A program made the position numbers and the translations under genes. From positions 248,001 to 312,000 of the forward strand of contig NZ_OGVD01000003.1 in the NCBI RefSeq assembly GCF_900258045.1: a stretch of DNA of 64,000 nt. Direction: 5' to 3'. Positions 1 through 8,539 of the stretch are shown here, piece by piece. Numbering within the stretch: position 1 is the first letter of the stretch; every line of letters starts with the position of its first letter. Origin of the DNA: Sphingorhabdus sp. EL138 (lineage in GTDB: Bacteria; Pseudomonadota; Alphaproteobacteria; Sphingomonadales; Sphingomonadaceae). The notes beneath the pieces are model-generated. The model saw only the letters and a program-made list of their open reading frames with translations, had not been told where the DNA came from and did not search any database.

Positions 1-883
1 CGTCGATAATCTGTTTGACAGTTTTCACCTCGTCAATCAAACCGGATGATTGCCCGGCAAGACCGACGGCCGCCTCCATATCGCCGCCAAAATAGACGTC
101 CAATATGCCCTTGAACGTATCGGGCGGCATCAGGCCATCTTCGTAGATTTTTGCGGTGCGCTCTGTCTTCAAAGCGCGAATGCAGGGCGTTGCTTTCTTG
201 TTCAGGACATAGGTGCCGGTTTCCTTGGCATCCAGTATCGCTTGTTTATAGTTGTGATGCACCGGGCTTTCCGCGCTGGACACAAAACGCGTGCCCATCT
301 GTATGGCCTCCGCGCCCAGAGCAAAGGCCGCTGCCATACCTTTGCCGTCGGCAATGCCGCCCGCTGCCACCATTGGTACATCTGTTTGCCGACGAATGGC
401 TTGGAGGAGGACGAGCGTCGAGACTTCCTCCGGATTTTTGAAACCGCCGCCTTCCGCGCCTTCCACCACCAGGCCATCAATGCCGGCCTCTACACATTTC
501 ATCGCGGCATCGACGGTCGGTACAGCATGATAAACCGTAATCCCGGCTTCTTTGAGCGGACCGATAAATTTCGCCGGACTGCCCGCAGACGTCGTCACAA
601 ATTTCACGCCCGAGCCACAGATATGGTCCAGAATGGCCGGATCTTTGAGAAACATGATCGGCAGGTTCACACCAAAAGGCGCATCGGTCAGGTCGCTCAT
701 CTTGGCGATCTCGGCCATGCAGTTTTCGGTCTCTCCCGATGAGGTTTCGATAATGCCGAGGCCACCGGCGTTGCAGACCGCAGAGGCAAGCTGCGAACGG
801 GCGATCCAGCCCATGGGCGCCTGCACAATCGGATATTTCGCTCCGGTATGTTCGAGAAAACGGTTCATATATTGATCTTTCAT
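1..883 (-). CDS. Nitronate monooxygenase / 2-nitropropane dioxygenase family protein, 3' part outside the window
   Basis: FMN-dependent TIM-barrel oxidase of the NMO/enoyl-reductase-like group, predicted to oxidise alkyl nitronates or act as a related flavin oxidoreductase in the cytoplasm. Read from the minus strand, the frame is open from the ATG at 883 to the left edge, about 294 codons, and the stop lies outside. It starts MKDQYMNRFLEHTG, and VQAPMGWIA near the N-terminus is the usual first barrel strand. AAGGIADGKGMAAA followed by GAEAIQMGTRF is the FMN-phosphate binding region, and GLAGQSSGLI lies close to the edge. An internal ATG at 868 is an alternative start. It lies 18 bases downstream of the aldo/keto reductase stop on the same strand, so the two are probably co-transcribed. 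The substrate cannot be told from the sequence. Confidence 0.85.
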   Translation of the reverse strand, partial: MKDQYMNRFLEHTGAKYPIVQAPMGWIARSQLASAVCNAGGLGIIETSSGETENCMAEIAKMSDLTDAPFGVNLPIMFLKDPAILDHICGSGVKFVTTSAGSPAKFIGPLKEAGITVYHAVPTVDAAMKCVEAGIDGLVVEGAEGGGFKNPEEVSTLVLLQAIRRQTDVPMVAAGGIADGKGMAAAFALGAEAIQMGTRFVSSAESPVHHNYKQAILDAKETGTYVLNKKATPCIRALKTERTAKIYEDGLMPPDTFKGILDVYFGGDMEAAVGLAGQSSGLIDEVKTVKQIID

Positions 884-901
884 TTCGTGGATTTTGCCCG
901 A

Positions 902-1921
902 TCAGCCCATCGGATAGAGAATATCTTTCGTCACCTTGTCGACCGCCTTCATAACCTCGTCGCTGAGCACCAGTTCGCTGGCGGCAAATATGTCGGGCAG
1001 CTGGTCGGTATGTGTCGCGCCGACGATCGTGGATGCGACAAAATCATGCTGCTTGGACCAGGCGGTGGCGAGCGTGACGGGCGCGATGCCGGCTTCTTCG
1101 GCTATCGCCATAAACCGCTTGGTCGACGCGATGCTTTTGTCGTTCACAAAGCGCTGCGCCATTTTAAACTGGCGCTTGCCTTCCATTGCGAGATAGGCGG
1201 AAAAACGGGCACCTTCCGGTTTCGCACCATCATTATATTTGCCGGACAGCACCCCGCCGGCAAGCGGTGAATAAGGGATCAGGCTCACGCCCTCTTTCTT
1301 GCACACCTGCGCCAGTTCATCCTCGAACCGGCGGTTGTTCATGCTGAAATTATTCTGGATCGTGCAATATCGCGTAACGCCGAGGCGTTCGGAAGCCTCC
1401 AGCGATTTCATCAAGCCCCAGCTGGTTTCATTCGAACAGCCGATGGCCCGAATTTTGCCGGCGCGGATTTGATCATCGAGCACTTCCATGGTCTCGTCAT
1501 AAGCGGTGCCGTGATCGGGCCAGTGGGTCTGGTATAGATCGATATAGTCGGTCCCCAGACGCTTGAGACTGTCATCCAGCGCCTTGACGATATTGTGGCG
1601 GTCCAGCGCGGTATTACCTTGACGCACCGCAGCCTGGAACCAGCCGCCGCTGGGCCCCGCCACCTTGGTCGCCAATATAATCGAATCGCGGTCTTTATCT
1701 TTCAGCCAGCGGCCGACAATTTCTTCGGTGCGGCCAGAATATTCAAGCTTGGGCGGCACCGGATAGATTTCAGCCGTATCGAAAAAATTGATCCCGGCAT
1801 CCAGCGACTGGTCCATGATCCTGTGCGACATGGCTTCATCGGCGCCGGTACCAAAAGTCATCGTGCCCATGCATATATCGGAAACATGCAAGGCACTCTT
1901 GCCAAGACGGCATCGTTTCAT
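902..1921 (-). CDS. Aldo/keto reductase
   Basis: NADPH-dependent (alpha/beta)8-barrel reductase of 339 residues, the Tas/YajO-like subgroup length. Visible signatures are MGTMTFG near the N-terminus, GINFFDTAEIYP carrying the catalytic Asp and Tyr, ILATKV with the catalytic Lys, QTHWPDHGT with the active-site His, and a C-terminal IVGATHTDQL cofactor-binding stretch. It probably reduces an aldehyde or ketone; the natural substrate is unknown. It leads the two-gene minus-strand unit with the downstream nitronate monooxygenase gene. The ATG at 1921 is chosen because MKRCRLGKSALHVS is the normal family beginning. Confidence 0.9.
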   Translation of the reverse strand: MKRCRLGKSALHVSDICMGTMTFGTGADEAMSHRIMDQSLDAGINFFDTAEIYPVPPKLEYSGRTEEIVGRWLKDKDRDSIILATKVAGPSGGWFQAAVRQGNTALDRHNIVKALDDSLKRLGTDYIDLYQTHWPDHGTAYDETMEVLDDQIRAGKIRAIGCSNETSWGLMKSLEASERLGVTRYCTIQNNFSMNNRRFEDELAQVCKKEGVSLIPYSPLAGGVLSGKYNDGAKPEGARFSAYLAMEGKRQFKMAQRFVNDKSIASTKRFMAIAEEAGIAPVTLATAWSKQHDFVASTIVGATHTDQLPDIFAASELVLSDEVMKAVDKVTKDILYPMG

Positions 1922-2025
1922 TCAGGCTCTCCGGGATGATTTGTGGTTTTAACTATACGGTTAAAGATGCCAGAATCTACATAGGTTGCAAGAGGCAATG
2001 TAACCAAACCGGAAAGACTATTGCT

Positions 2026-2940
2026 CTATCCGGCCTGCCCGAGCACCAGACATGCGAGAAACATCAGGAAACCGGCAAAGCGATTGGACCGGAACTTGGC
2101 GAGCGCATCGTCGCCATCACTGCTGTTCAGCGTGCCGATCTGCCACAATAGATGCAGCGCCAGCGGGATCAGGGCGACCAGACCCAAAAATTGCGGTCGC
2201 ACGATCCAGAACGCACCCGCCCAACTGGCCAATGCCAGTGCATAGAAAACCAGCACACCGAAACGCACATTATCACCAAGGCGCAGCGCGCTGGAGCGGA
2301 TACCGACCAGCGCATCATCCTCCCGGTCCTGTAGCGCATAGACAGTATCGAAACCGATCACCCAGAATATCGATCCGGAATAGAGCAAAAGCATCGCCCA
2401 TGAAAAACCGGGTTCTATCGCCAGCCAGCCAACCAGCGCGCCCCAGGAAAAAACCATGCCGAGCCAGGCCTGTGGCCACCAGGTAATCCGTTTCATAAAG
2501 GGATAGCCTGCCACCAGGGCGAGGCTTCCCAGCGCCACGAGCTTGGCCGTCAGGTTCAGCTGAAGCCAGGTTGCCAATCCGATCAGGCACAAGATTCCCA
2601 GCCATATCCACGCCGCTTTCAGTGACACCGCGCCGCTCGCCAATGGCCGTGAGCGGGTGCGCTCCACCTGCTTGTCGAGGTCGCGATCGACAATATCATT
2701 ATAGACACAACCCGCGCCGCGCATCGCAATAGAGCCCAAGAGCAGCCAGAGCAGCAAATCCCACCGCTGCACCGCGCCACCGGCCAAGGCCACGCCCCAC
2801 GCGCAAGGCCAAAAGAGCAGCCACCAGCCAATCGGGCGGTCGAGACGGGCAAGCAGCGCATAAGGGCGCGCGACAGCGGGTAACAAGCCCATCAGGCCGC
2901 GATATTCGGTGTCGGGAACGGTTTCCGGTTGGGTTGACAT
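2026..2940 (-). CDS. ubiA: 4-hydroxybenzoate polyprenyltransferase (UbiA)
   Basis: Integral inner-membrane prenyltransferase of ubiquinone synthesis; it joins the polyprenyl chain to 4-hydroxybenzoate. The 304-residue protein is strongly hydrophobic with several membrane segments. It carries both Asp-rich prenyl-diphosphate/Mg sites: NDIVDRDLD at about residue 121 and YALQDREDD at about residue 200. RPIGWWLLFWPCAWG near the N-terminus is characteristic of the family. It stands alone on the minus strand, with a palindromic repeat between its start and rsmE. The ATG at 2940 gives a normal family length. Confidence 0.95.
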   Translation of the reverse strand: MSTQPETVPDTEYRGLMGLLPAVARPYALLARLDRPIGWWLLFWPCAWGVALAGGAVQRWDLLLWLLLGSIAMRGAGCVYNDIVDRDLDKQVERTRSRPLASGAVSLKAAWIWLGILCLIGLATWLQLNLTAKLVALGSLALVAGYPFMKRITWWPQAWLGMVFSWGALVGWLAIEPGFSWAMLLLYSGSIFWVIGFDTVYALQDREDDALVGIRSSALRLGDNVRFGVLVFYALALASWAGAFWIVRPQFLGLVALIPLALHLLWQIGTLNSSDGDDALAKFRSNRFAGFLMFLACLVLGQAG

Positions 2941-2969
2941 ATCTCGGCCTTAGAACATCGGTTGAAACT

Positions 2970-3046
2970 CGTCATCCTGAACTTGATTCAGGATCTCGCT
3001 TAAAACCGAAGTGATATCCAGATGCTGAAATAAATTCAGCATGACG
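2970..3046. repeat. Paired palindromic (REP/BIME-like) element
   Basis: Two short hairpins face each other in the ubiA-rsmE gap: ATCCTGAA/TTCAGGAT (2974-2981 and 2987-2994) and ATGCTGAA/TTCAGCAT (3022-3029 and 3035-3042). The whole is bounded by CGTCAT at 2970 and ATGACG at 3046, itself an inverted repeat. Two similar, inversely oriented hairpins is the layout of a bacterial interspersed REP pair. Only one clear copy is present in this window, so the repeat status rests on its structure. Confidence 0.6.
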
Positions 3047-3075
3047 AAGCTCTTGTTATATGTATAGAAAACCAT

Positions 3076-3834
3076 ATGCCCGCCACACCTGCCTATCCAC
3101 CACGCAGCTCCCCGCGTCTTTATGTCGATACCGAGCTTAGCGAAGGTGCGGAAATCCGGCTGGACGGCGGCCACGCGCATTATCTGCTGAAAGTCATGCG
3201 CATAAAAGAAGGTCAGCCCGTAAAGCTTTTCGACAATCGAACGGGTGAATATCTCGCGCATGTCACCATGCTCGGCAAACGTGACCTGATATTGTTGATC
3301 GACGGTAAAACGCGGGAACGAGAAAATGTGCCGGACCTCTGGTTGCTGGCCGCCCCGATCAAGAAGGATCGCTATAACTGGATTGCCGAAAAGGCCACGG
3401 AATTGGGCGTCGCCAAAATGATCCCGGTGCAGACCGAACGAACGCAGAATGTGCAGATTAAATCCGATAAGTTAAAAGCTCACATGGTCGAAGCTGCCGA
3501 ACAATGCGAACGGACCGCACTGCCGGTGCTGGACGGATTGATCAAACTGGATGCGTTGCTTCAGGATTGGCCCGCAGACCGGCATCTGTTTTTCGCCGAC
3601 GAACGTATATATGAAAGCGGAGAAGGCAGCTTCCGCAAGGCACTTGTCGCTCATGACGGCCCCGCTGCCATCCTGATCGGCCCGGAAGGCGGATTTTCCG
3701 ATGCCGAGAACGAACTTATCCGCGCCCTGCCCCAATCCGTCCCCGTATCCCTTGGCCCTCGCATCTTAAGGGCCGACACCGCGGCCGTTGCTGCCATAAG
3801 CCTGTGGATGGCGGGACGTGGTGACTGGAATTGA
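3076..3834 (+). CDS. rsmE: 16S rRNA (uracil-1498-N3)-methyltransferase (RsmE)
   Basis: SAM-dependent SPOUT methyltransferase that makes m3U1498 in 16S rRNA. Length 252 aa, normal for the family. The N-terminal PUA-like part contains GGHAHYLLKVMRIKEG. The C-terminal trefoil-knot SAM site shows AILIGPEGGFSDAENELI and LGPRILRADTAAVAAI, both diagnostic. KKDRYNWIAEKATELGV in the middle is also typical. It is monocistronic, starting just after the REP-like element. Confidence 0.95.
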   Translation: MPATPAYPPRSSPRLYVDTELSEGAEIRLDGGHAHYLLKVMRIKEGQPVKLFDNRTGEYLAHVTMLGKRDLILLIDGKTRERENVPDLWLLAAPIKKDRYNWIAEKATELGVAKMIPVQTERTQNVQIKSDKLKAHMVEAAEQCERTALPVLDGLIKLDALLQDWPADRHLFFADERIYESGEGSFRKALVAHDGPAAILIGPEGGFSDAENELIRALPQSVPVSLGPRILRADTAAVAAISLWMAGRGDWN

Positions 3835-3965
3835 AGTCGAAATATTGAATATGGCTTCTATTCAGCGGCTTAAGACTTATTTGACCAAATGTAAAATCTC
3901 GTTAGCAGGGCTTAACCGCAGGATATTTTTACCAAATATTCAGCATGTTCGCATAGACCCACACT

Positions 3966-5963
3966 ATGTATCTGGGAACAGACCTTGGGCCAGAAAGGTT
4001 GGACCGCAGCGCATGGGCAATAAATCTATTGCGCCTGTTGCTTTGCCTTGCTGTGTTCATGCTCCTTGCCGGAGCCGCCCGGGCCCAGACGGTCAACACT
4101 TTCGTAAACCCGACTAACGGTACGATCAACGGCACAACCACCTGCGCAGCACCGCTGGTCAGAAATTTCTCTGTCGGTACGAGCTTTACCGTTTCAGATG
4201 TAGATATCGGCGTTTTTGCAACCCATACATGGCGCGGTGATATCCGCCTGACCCTCCAATCGCCAGCGGGTACGCGCGTGCAGCTTGTCAACGGCGATAC
4301 CAATAATATCAACGGTAATAATTTTAACGTTCTGCTGAATGACAGCGGTACCCAGACCGTCAATACCGACGGCAATACGGTCACCCATTCCACAACTGCA
4401 CCACCGCCTTTTGACAATGATTTCATTCCCAACAATCCGCTGTCTGCCTTTAACGGGGAAAATAGCCTTGGTACCTGGCGACTGGAAATTTGTGATCTTT
4501 TCCCGACGCAGGACGATGGCACATTCCAGCATGCCGAGCTATATCTGACCGAGCAACCGGCCAGTTTTGCAGACTTGTCGGTCAATAAGACGGTAAGCAA
4601 CGCGACGCCCGCCAATGCGACCAACATCACCTATACTGTCTCCGTTACCAATGCCGCAGGGTCGACCGACAATGCGACCGGGGTCGTCGTGCAGGATACA
4701 TTGCCGCTTGGCGTCACTTTTGTGAGCGCATCAGGATTTGGCAGCTATGATAGCGCCACGGGCATTTGGTCGGTTGGCTCTGTTCCAATTGGCCAAACCC
4801 GCACGTTGAACATCGTAGCGAATGTTACGGCAACATCGGGAGCCAGCGTAGTCAACGCGGCCGAGGTAACCGCATCATCCATCCTGGATTCGGATTCCAC
4901 TCCCAATAACGGCAGCATCGGGGAAGATGACTATGATGAAGCCACTATCACGGTTTCGGGTACCAGAACTGCAGGTACGCCGCCCAATCTGGCCGGCATA
5001 TGTCCGATTGCAAACCAGATAGTTTTTGACTGGGACAGCAATGCCTGGGCAGCAGGTTCATTGAACAACAGTTACAGCCTGACAGGAATCGGAACGATCA
5101 ACTGGGCAGTCAGCTCACCCGGCGTTTTTGTGAACGATGCCGGTTTCGGGGGACAAAGCCCCAGCCTGGCCAATGCCAATAATGGCGGCTTTGCTGGTAC
5201 GCAGCTTTCGCTGCACCAGTTTCTGGATTTCGCCAACCAGTCGCAGACGGCAACGACAGTCCTCACTCTGCCAACCGCAGTTCCGGGGTTGCAATTCACC
5301 GTGTTCGATATCGATTTTGCCGCCAATGACTTTGCCGATAAACTGACGGTCGTCGGCAGCCTGAATGGAACCACCGTCTTGCCGACCCTCACCAACGGAG
5401 TCGCCAATTATGTTGTTGGTAATGTCGCGATCGGCGATGCCGGCTCTGGCGGCACGTCGGGAGACGGCAATGTTGTTGTTACGTTCCTTGCTCCGGTAGA
5501 TACAATCACGATCATCTATGGTAATCATACCACGGCACCAGCCGTTCCCGATGGTCAGGCGATCGCCATTCATGACATTAATTTTTGTGCGCCACAAACG
5601 ACGCTCAGCGTCACCAAGATCAGCAGCGTTATCAGCGATCCCGTCAACGGTACCACCGACCCGAAATCCATTCCCGGTGCGACCATCCAATATTGCATAT
5701 TGATCTCCAACGCCGGCAGCGCCACCGCTACGTCGATCAGCGCCACCGATACTATTCCGGGAAATCTGACCTATACAGCTGCATCAATGCAAAGCGGGGC
5801 CAATTGTGGTTCGGCTTCAACCGCAGAAGATGATGACAATACGGGCGCAGACGAGAATGATCCCTTTGGCGCATCGATCAGCGGATCGGTCCTTACTGCG
5901 ACAGCCGCAAGCCTGGGGCCCGCAGAAGGTTACGCTCTGACTTTTCAGGTCACCGTAGACTAG
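3966..5963 (+). CDS. Secreted protein with proprotein-convertase P-domain and DUF11 repeats
   Basis: A 665-residue exported protein of unknown job. A hydrophobic segment (about residues 20-40, ending GAARAQ) reads as a signal peptide with a long N-region. Residues about 45-195 resemble the P/Homo B domain: THTWRGDIRLTLQSPAGT, then NSLGTWRLEICD. About 203-315 is a DUF11 domain starting DLSVNKTVSNATPANAT and containing VVQDTLPLGVTFVSAS. A middle region (about 330-550) contains FDIDFAANDFADKLTV and is not recognised. A second DUF11-like domain (about 553-665, LSVTKI onward) ends the protein with no C-terminal anchor. No protease catalytic domain is visible although P-domains usually accompany subtilases. 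Its TAG stop shares the four bases CTAG with the stop of the opposing gene. Confidence 0.75.
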   Translation: MYLGTDLGPERLDRSAWAINLLRLLLCLAVFMLLAGAARAQTVNTFVNPTNGTINGTTTCAAPLVRNFSVGTSFTVSDVDIGVFATHTWRGDIRLTLQSPAGTRVQLVNGDTNNINGNNFNVLLNDSGTQTVNTDGNTVTHSTTAPPPFDNDFIPNNPLSAFNGENSLGTWRLEICDLFPTQDDGTFQHAELYLTEQPASFADLSVNKTVSNATPANATNITYTVSVTNAAGSTDNATGVVVQDTLPLGVTFVSASGFGSYDSATGIWSVGSVPIGQTRTLNIVANVTATSGASVVNAAEVTASSILDSDSTPNNGSIGEDDYDEATITVSGTRTAGTPPNLAGICPIANQIVFDWDSNAWAAGSLNNSYSLTGIGTINWAVSSPGVFVNDAGFGGQSPSLANANNGGFAGTQLSLHQFLDFANQSQTATTVLTLPTAVPGLQFTVFDIDFAANDFADKLTVVGSLNGTTVLPTLTNGVANYVVGNVAIGDAGSGGTSGDGNVVVTFLAPVDTITIIYGNHTTAPAVPDGQAIAIHDINFCAPQTTLSVTKISSVISDPVNGTTDPKSIPGATIQYCILISNAGSATATSISATDTIPGNLTYTAASMQSGANCGSASTAEDDDNTGADENDPFGASISGSVLTATAASLGPAEGYALTFQVTVD

Positions 5964-6427
5964 GCATCACGTTTCAAACGCACCAATATCTGATCCAGAG
6001 ATGACAAAAATTTCGACCGGTCAGCTTTCGTGAAAGGTGGCGGACCGCCAATATTCTCTGTCCCCATACCGGAGCGCAGGTCGGCCATGATCGCCCGCGT
6101 CGCAACCGCCGCACCGATGGAGTCTGCGGTAAATGGCTTGCCATTGGGCGCAAGTACTTCCGATCCTGCCTTGATACAGCGGTCGGCCAGCAGGATATCA
6201 GCGGTGACTATGACCGTCCCCTCAGATGCTCGCTCGGCAATATAATCATCAGCCGCATCAAAAGCATCGCTCACCACCACGCGGCTGACCAGCGGATGCA
6301 CCGGAATCCGGAAATGGCTGTTGCTGACGATGATTACGGGCACTTCGTGCCGATAAGCCACCCGGTAGATTTCATCCTTTACCGGACAGGCATCTGCATC
6401 AACATATATCGGGATTGCGTTGGCCAT
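5960..6427 (-). CDS. UPF0178 / DUF188 (YaiI-YqxD) family protein
   Basis: Conserved cytoplasmic protein of 155 aa with the family's opening IYVDADACPVKDEIYRVA and the acidic pattern VVSDAFDAADDYIAERA. The fold is thought to be PIN-like, hinting at nucleic-acid cleavage, but the function is not established. Near the C-terminus GTENIGGPPPFTKADRSKF is also typical. The stop overlaps the convergent P-domain gene by four bases. Confidence 0.88.
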   Translation of the reverse strand: MANAIPIYVDADACPVKDEIYRVAYRHEVPVIIVSNSHFRIPVHPLVSRVVVSDAFDAADDYIAERASEGTVIVTADILLADRCIKAGSEVLAPNGKPFTADSIGAAVATRAIMADLRSGMGTENIGGPPPFTKADRSKFLSSLDQILVRLKRDA

Positions 6428-6435
6428 AAGACGGT

Positions 6436-8445
6436 TTAGCCGTTTCTGGCCCCGCCGTCTTTTTTGCCTTCAAACGGCCGCTTGCCGCGATGGGGCTTTT
6501 TTGTTTTGCCGCCGAAATTCCCTTTGGGCCCGGATTTGCGGTCGCCTTTGAACTCGGACTTTTTCTTAAAGCCATCACCTTCACCCTTGGCATCGCGGCT
6601 AACAGCGGATTTACGCTTCACATAGGGTTTACCGCCATCATCCGACTTGTTGCCATATTTTTTCTTGCCGCCGAAATCCCGGGCGTCGGACTTTCCACCG
6701 CCTGATTTACGGTCACCGAATTTTTTTGCACCGAATTTCTTGCCCCCGAACTTTTTCTTGGCGTTGCTGTAGTCACGGCCGCCACCGGCATTGTCACGGC
6801 GCCCGCCCTTGCGATTGCGTTTGGCGGCTTCGCGCGGGGTCCCTTCAAATTGCGTGATGGTGATATCATCCGTGTCATCACCGTTGGAGCGTTTCTCTGC
6901 AATCGCTTTGGTAAACTTTTCAACCACCCGGCGCGGTATCTCGAAAAGCGTATCATCGCCATTGATCCGGATCGCGCCGATTTCGTTCTTGGTAATGTGG
7001 CCACGACGGCACAGAACGGGCAATATCCAGCGGGCATCAGCACGTTGGTTGTGGCCGACATCCATCTTGAACCAGACGGTATCCTCAAATCCGGGACGCG
7101 GACCACCGGGCGCGGGCTTGGACTGCGCACCGCGGTCGAGCATCTGTTCCGGCGCCGGCATTTTTGCGCGATGTGACTGGACCAGCATGGCCGCGATTTC
7201 TTCCGGCGTTTTCTCCGCCATCAGGCGCTTCGCCAGTTCCTGATCATCCTCATCAATTTCAACCGGTTCGAGCAGTTTCTCCATCAACCGTTCAGCATCA
7301 TTCTTGCGAATTTCCGCGCGCGTCGGCGCGTCTTTCCATTCTGCATTGATCTTGGCACCGCGTAACATCGATTCAATCCGCTTGCGCCGCTGATAGGGCA
7401 CCACCAATACCGCTGTCCCTTTCTTGCCTGCCCGGCCCGTCCGTCCGGAGCGGTGCTGCAACGTCTCTGCATCGCGGGGGATCTCAACATGGATCACCAG
7501 GCTAAGCGTCGGCAAGTCAAGGCCGCGTGCGGCAACATCGGTTGCCACACATACCCGCGCACGTTTGTCCCGCAGGGCCTGCATCGCCTGATTACGTTCG
7601 CTTTGTGTATGCTCGCCGGAAAGCGCCACGGCGCTAAATCCACGATCCACCAGGCTGGCGTGCAGGCGGCGAACGCTTTCCCGGGTGGCGCAAAACAGCA
7701 TGGCTGATTCCGCCTCGTAAAAACGCAGCAGATTCACCACCGCATTTTCGGTATCGGCAGGCGCAACGGTAATCGCCTGATAAGCAATATCACCATGGCC
7801 ACGATCTTCACCGACAGTGGAGATGCGCAGCGCATCCTGTTGGTACCTTTTTGCCAGCGCGACAATCGGTTTCGGCATGGTTGCAGAAAATAGCAAAGTC
7901 CGGCGGTCTTCGCTGGTTGCGTCGAGAATTTCTTCCAGATCTTCGCGAAAGCCCATGTCGAGCATTTCATCCGCCTCGTCCAGCACCGCCGCGCGCAACT
8001 TGCCGAGGTCAAGCGCACCGCGTTCGAGATGGTCGCGCAGACGGCCTGGCGTTCCGACAATCACGTGGGCACCGCGGCGCAGCGTACGCCTTTCTTTGGA
8101 AGCATCCATCCCGCCCACACAGGTCGCAATCTGCACACCGGCGGGCTCGTAAAGCCATTTGAGTTCCCGGCTGACCTGCAAGGCCAGCTCGCGCGTCGGT
8201 GCGATCACGAGAGCCAGCGGCTCCACCAGAAAGGGGAACCGGCCATTATCGTCCAGAAGCTGCGGTGCCATGGCCAGACCAAAGGCAACCGTTTTCCCCG
8301 AACCGGTCTGGGCAGACACAATAAGGTCCCGGCCTTCGGTTTCCGGTTCCAGCACGGCGGCTTGAACGGCCGTGGGTTTGGCATATTCGCGGTTTGCAAG
8401 CGCTTCAGCGAGAAGCGGAGATACTGAGGAAAAAGGCATGTTCAA
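6436..8445 (-). CDS. DEAD-box ATP-dependent RNA helicase with DbpA-type RNA-binding domain
   Basis: RNA helicase, probably for cold-shock or ribosome-assembly RNA remodelling, 669 aa. All core motifs are visible: Q motif FSSVSPLLAEALAN with KPTAVQ, motif I SAQTGSGKT, PTRELALQ, TPGRL, DEAD in VLDEADEMLDMGF, SAT in FSATMP, VATDVAARGLDLP and HRSGRTGRAGKKG. A DbpA/CsdA-type RNA-binding domain follows at roughly 465-540 (VWFKMDVGHNQRADARWILP). The last ~120 residues are a Lys/Gly-rich low-complexity tail with repeated KKFG and GGK units, likely an unstructured RNA-contacting tail. It lies 8 bases upstream of the DUF188 gene on the same strand. Confidence 0.93.
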   Translation of the reverse strand: MNMPFSSVSPLLAEALANREYAKPTAVQAAVLEPETEGRDLIVSAQTGSGKTVAFGLAMAPQLLDDNGRFPFLVEPLALVIAPTRELALQVSRELKWLYEPAGVQIATCVGGMDASKERRTLRRGAHVIVGTPGRLRDHLERGALDLGKLRAAVLDEADEMLDMGFREDLEEILDATSEDRRTLLFSATMPKPIVALAKRYQQDALRISTVGEDRGHGDIAYQAITVAPADTENAVVNLLRFYEAESAMLFCATRESVRRLHASLVDRGFSAVALSGEHTQSERNQAMQALRDKRARVCVATDVAARGLDLPTLSLVIHVEIPRDAETLQHRSGRTGRAGKKGTAVLVVPYQRRKRIESMLRGAKINAEWKDAPTRAEIRKNDAERLMEKLLEPVEIDEDDQELAKRLMAEKTPEEIAAMLVQSHRAKMPAPEQMLDRGAQSKPAPGGPRPGFEDTVWFKMDVGHNQRADARWILPVLCRRGHITKNEIGAIRINGDDTLFEIPRRVVEKFTKAIAEKRSNGDDTDDITITQFEGTPREAAKRNRKGGRRDNAGGGRDYSNAKKKFGGKKFGAKKFGDRKSGGGKSDARDFGGKKKYGNKSDDGGKPYVKRKSAVSRDAKGEGDGFKKKSEFKGDRKSGPKGNFGGKTKKPHRGKRPFEGKKDGGARNG

Positions 8446-8539
8446 ATGTCCGTGGCAAAGATTGAAAGCCGCGCGGAAATGCCAATCGCCTGCGGTCGGT
8501 GATAATATATCGTTTGTTTAGAGGCTTTGTGCTGCAGGA

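Noticed and set aside
50-742. 230-aa plus-strand ORF at the left edge
   Set aside because: It is antisense to the intact nitronate monooxygenase frame, which has clear FMN motifs.
1922-2025. CtrA box between TTAA (1946) and TTAA
   Set aside because: The spacing is eight, not seven bases, and there is no good start downstream.
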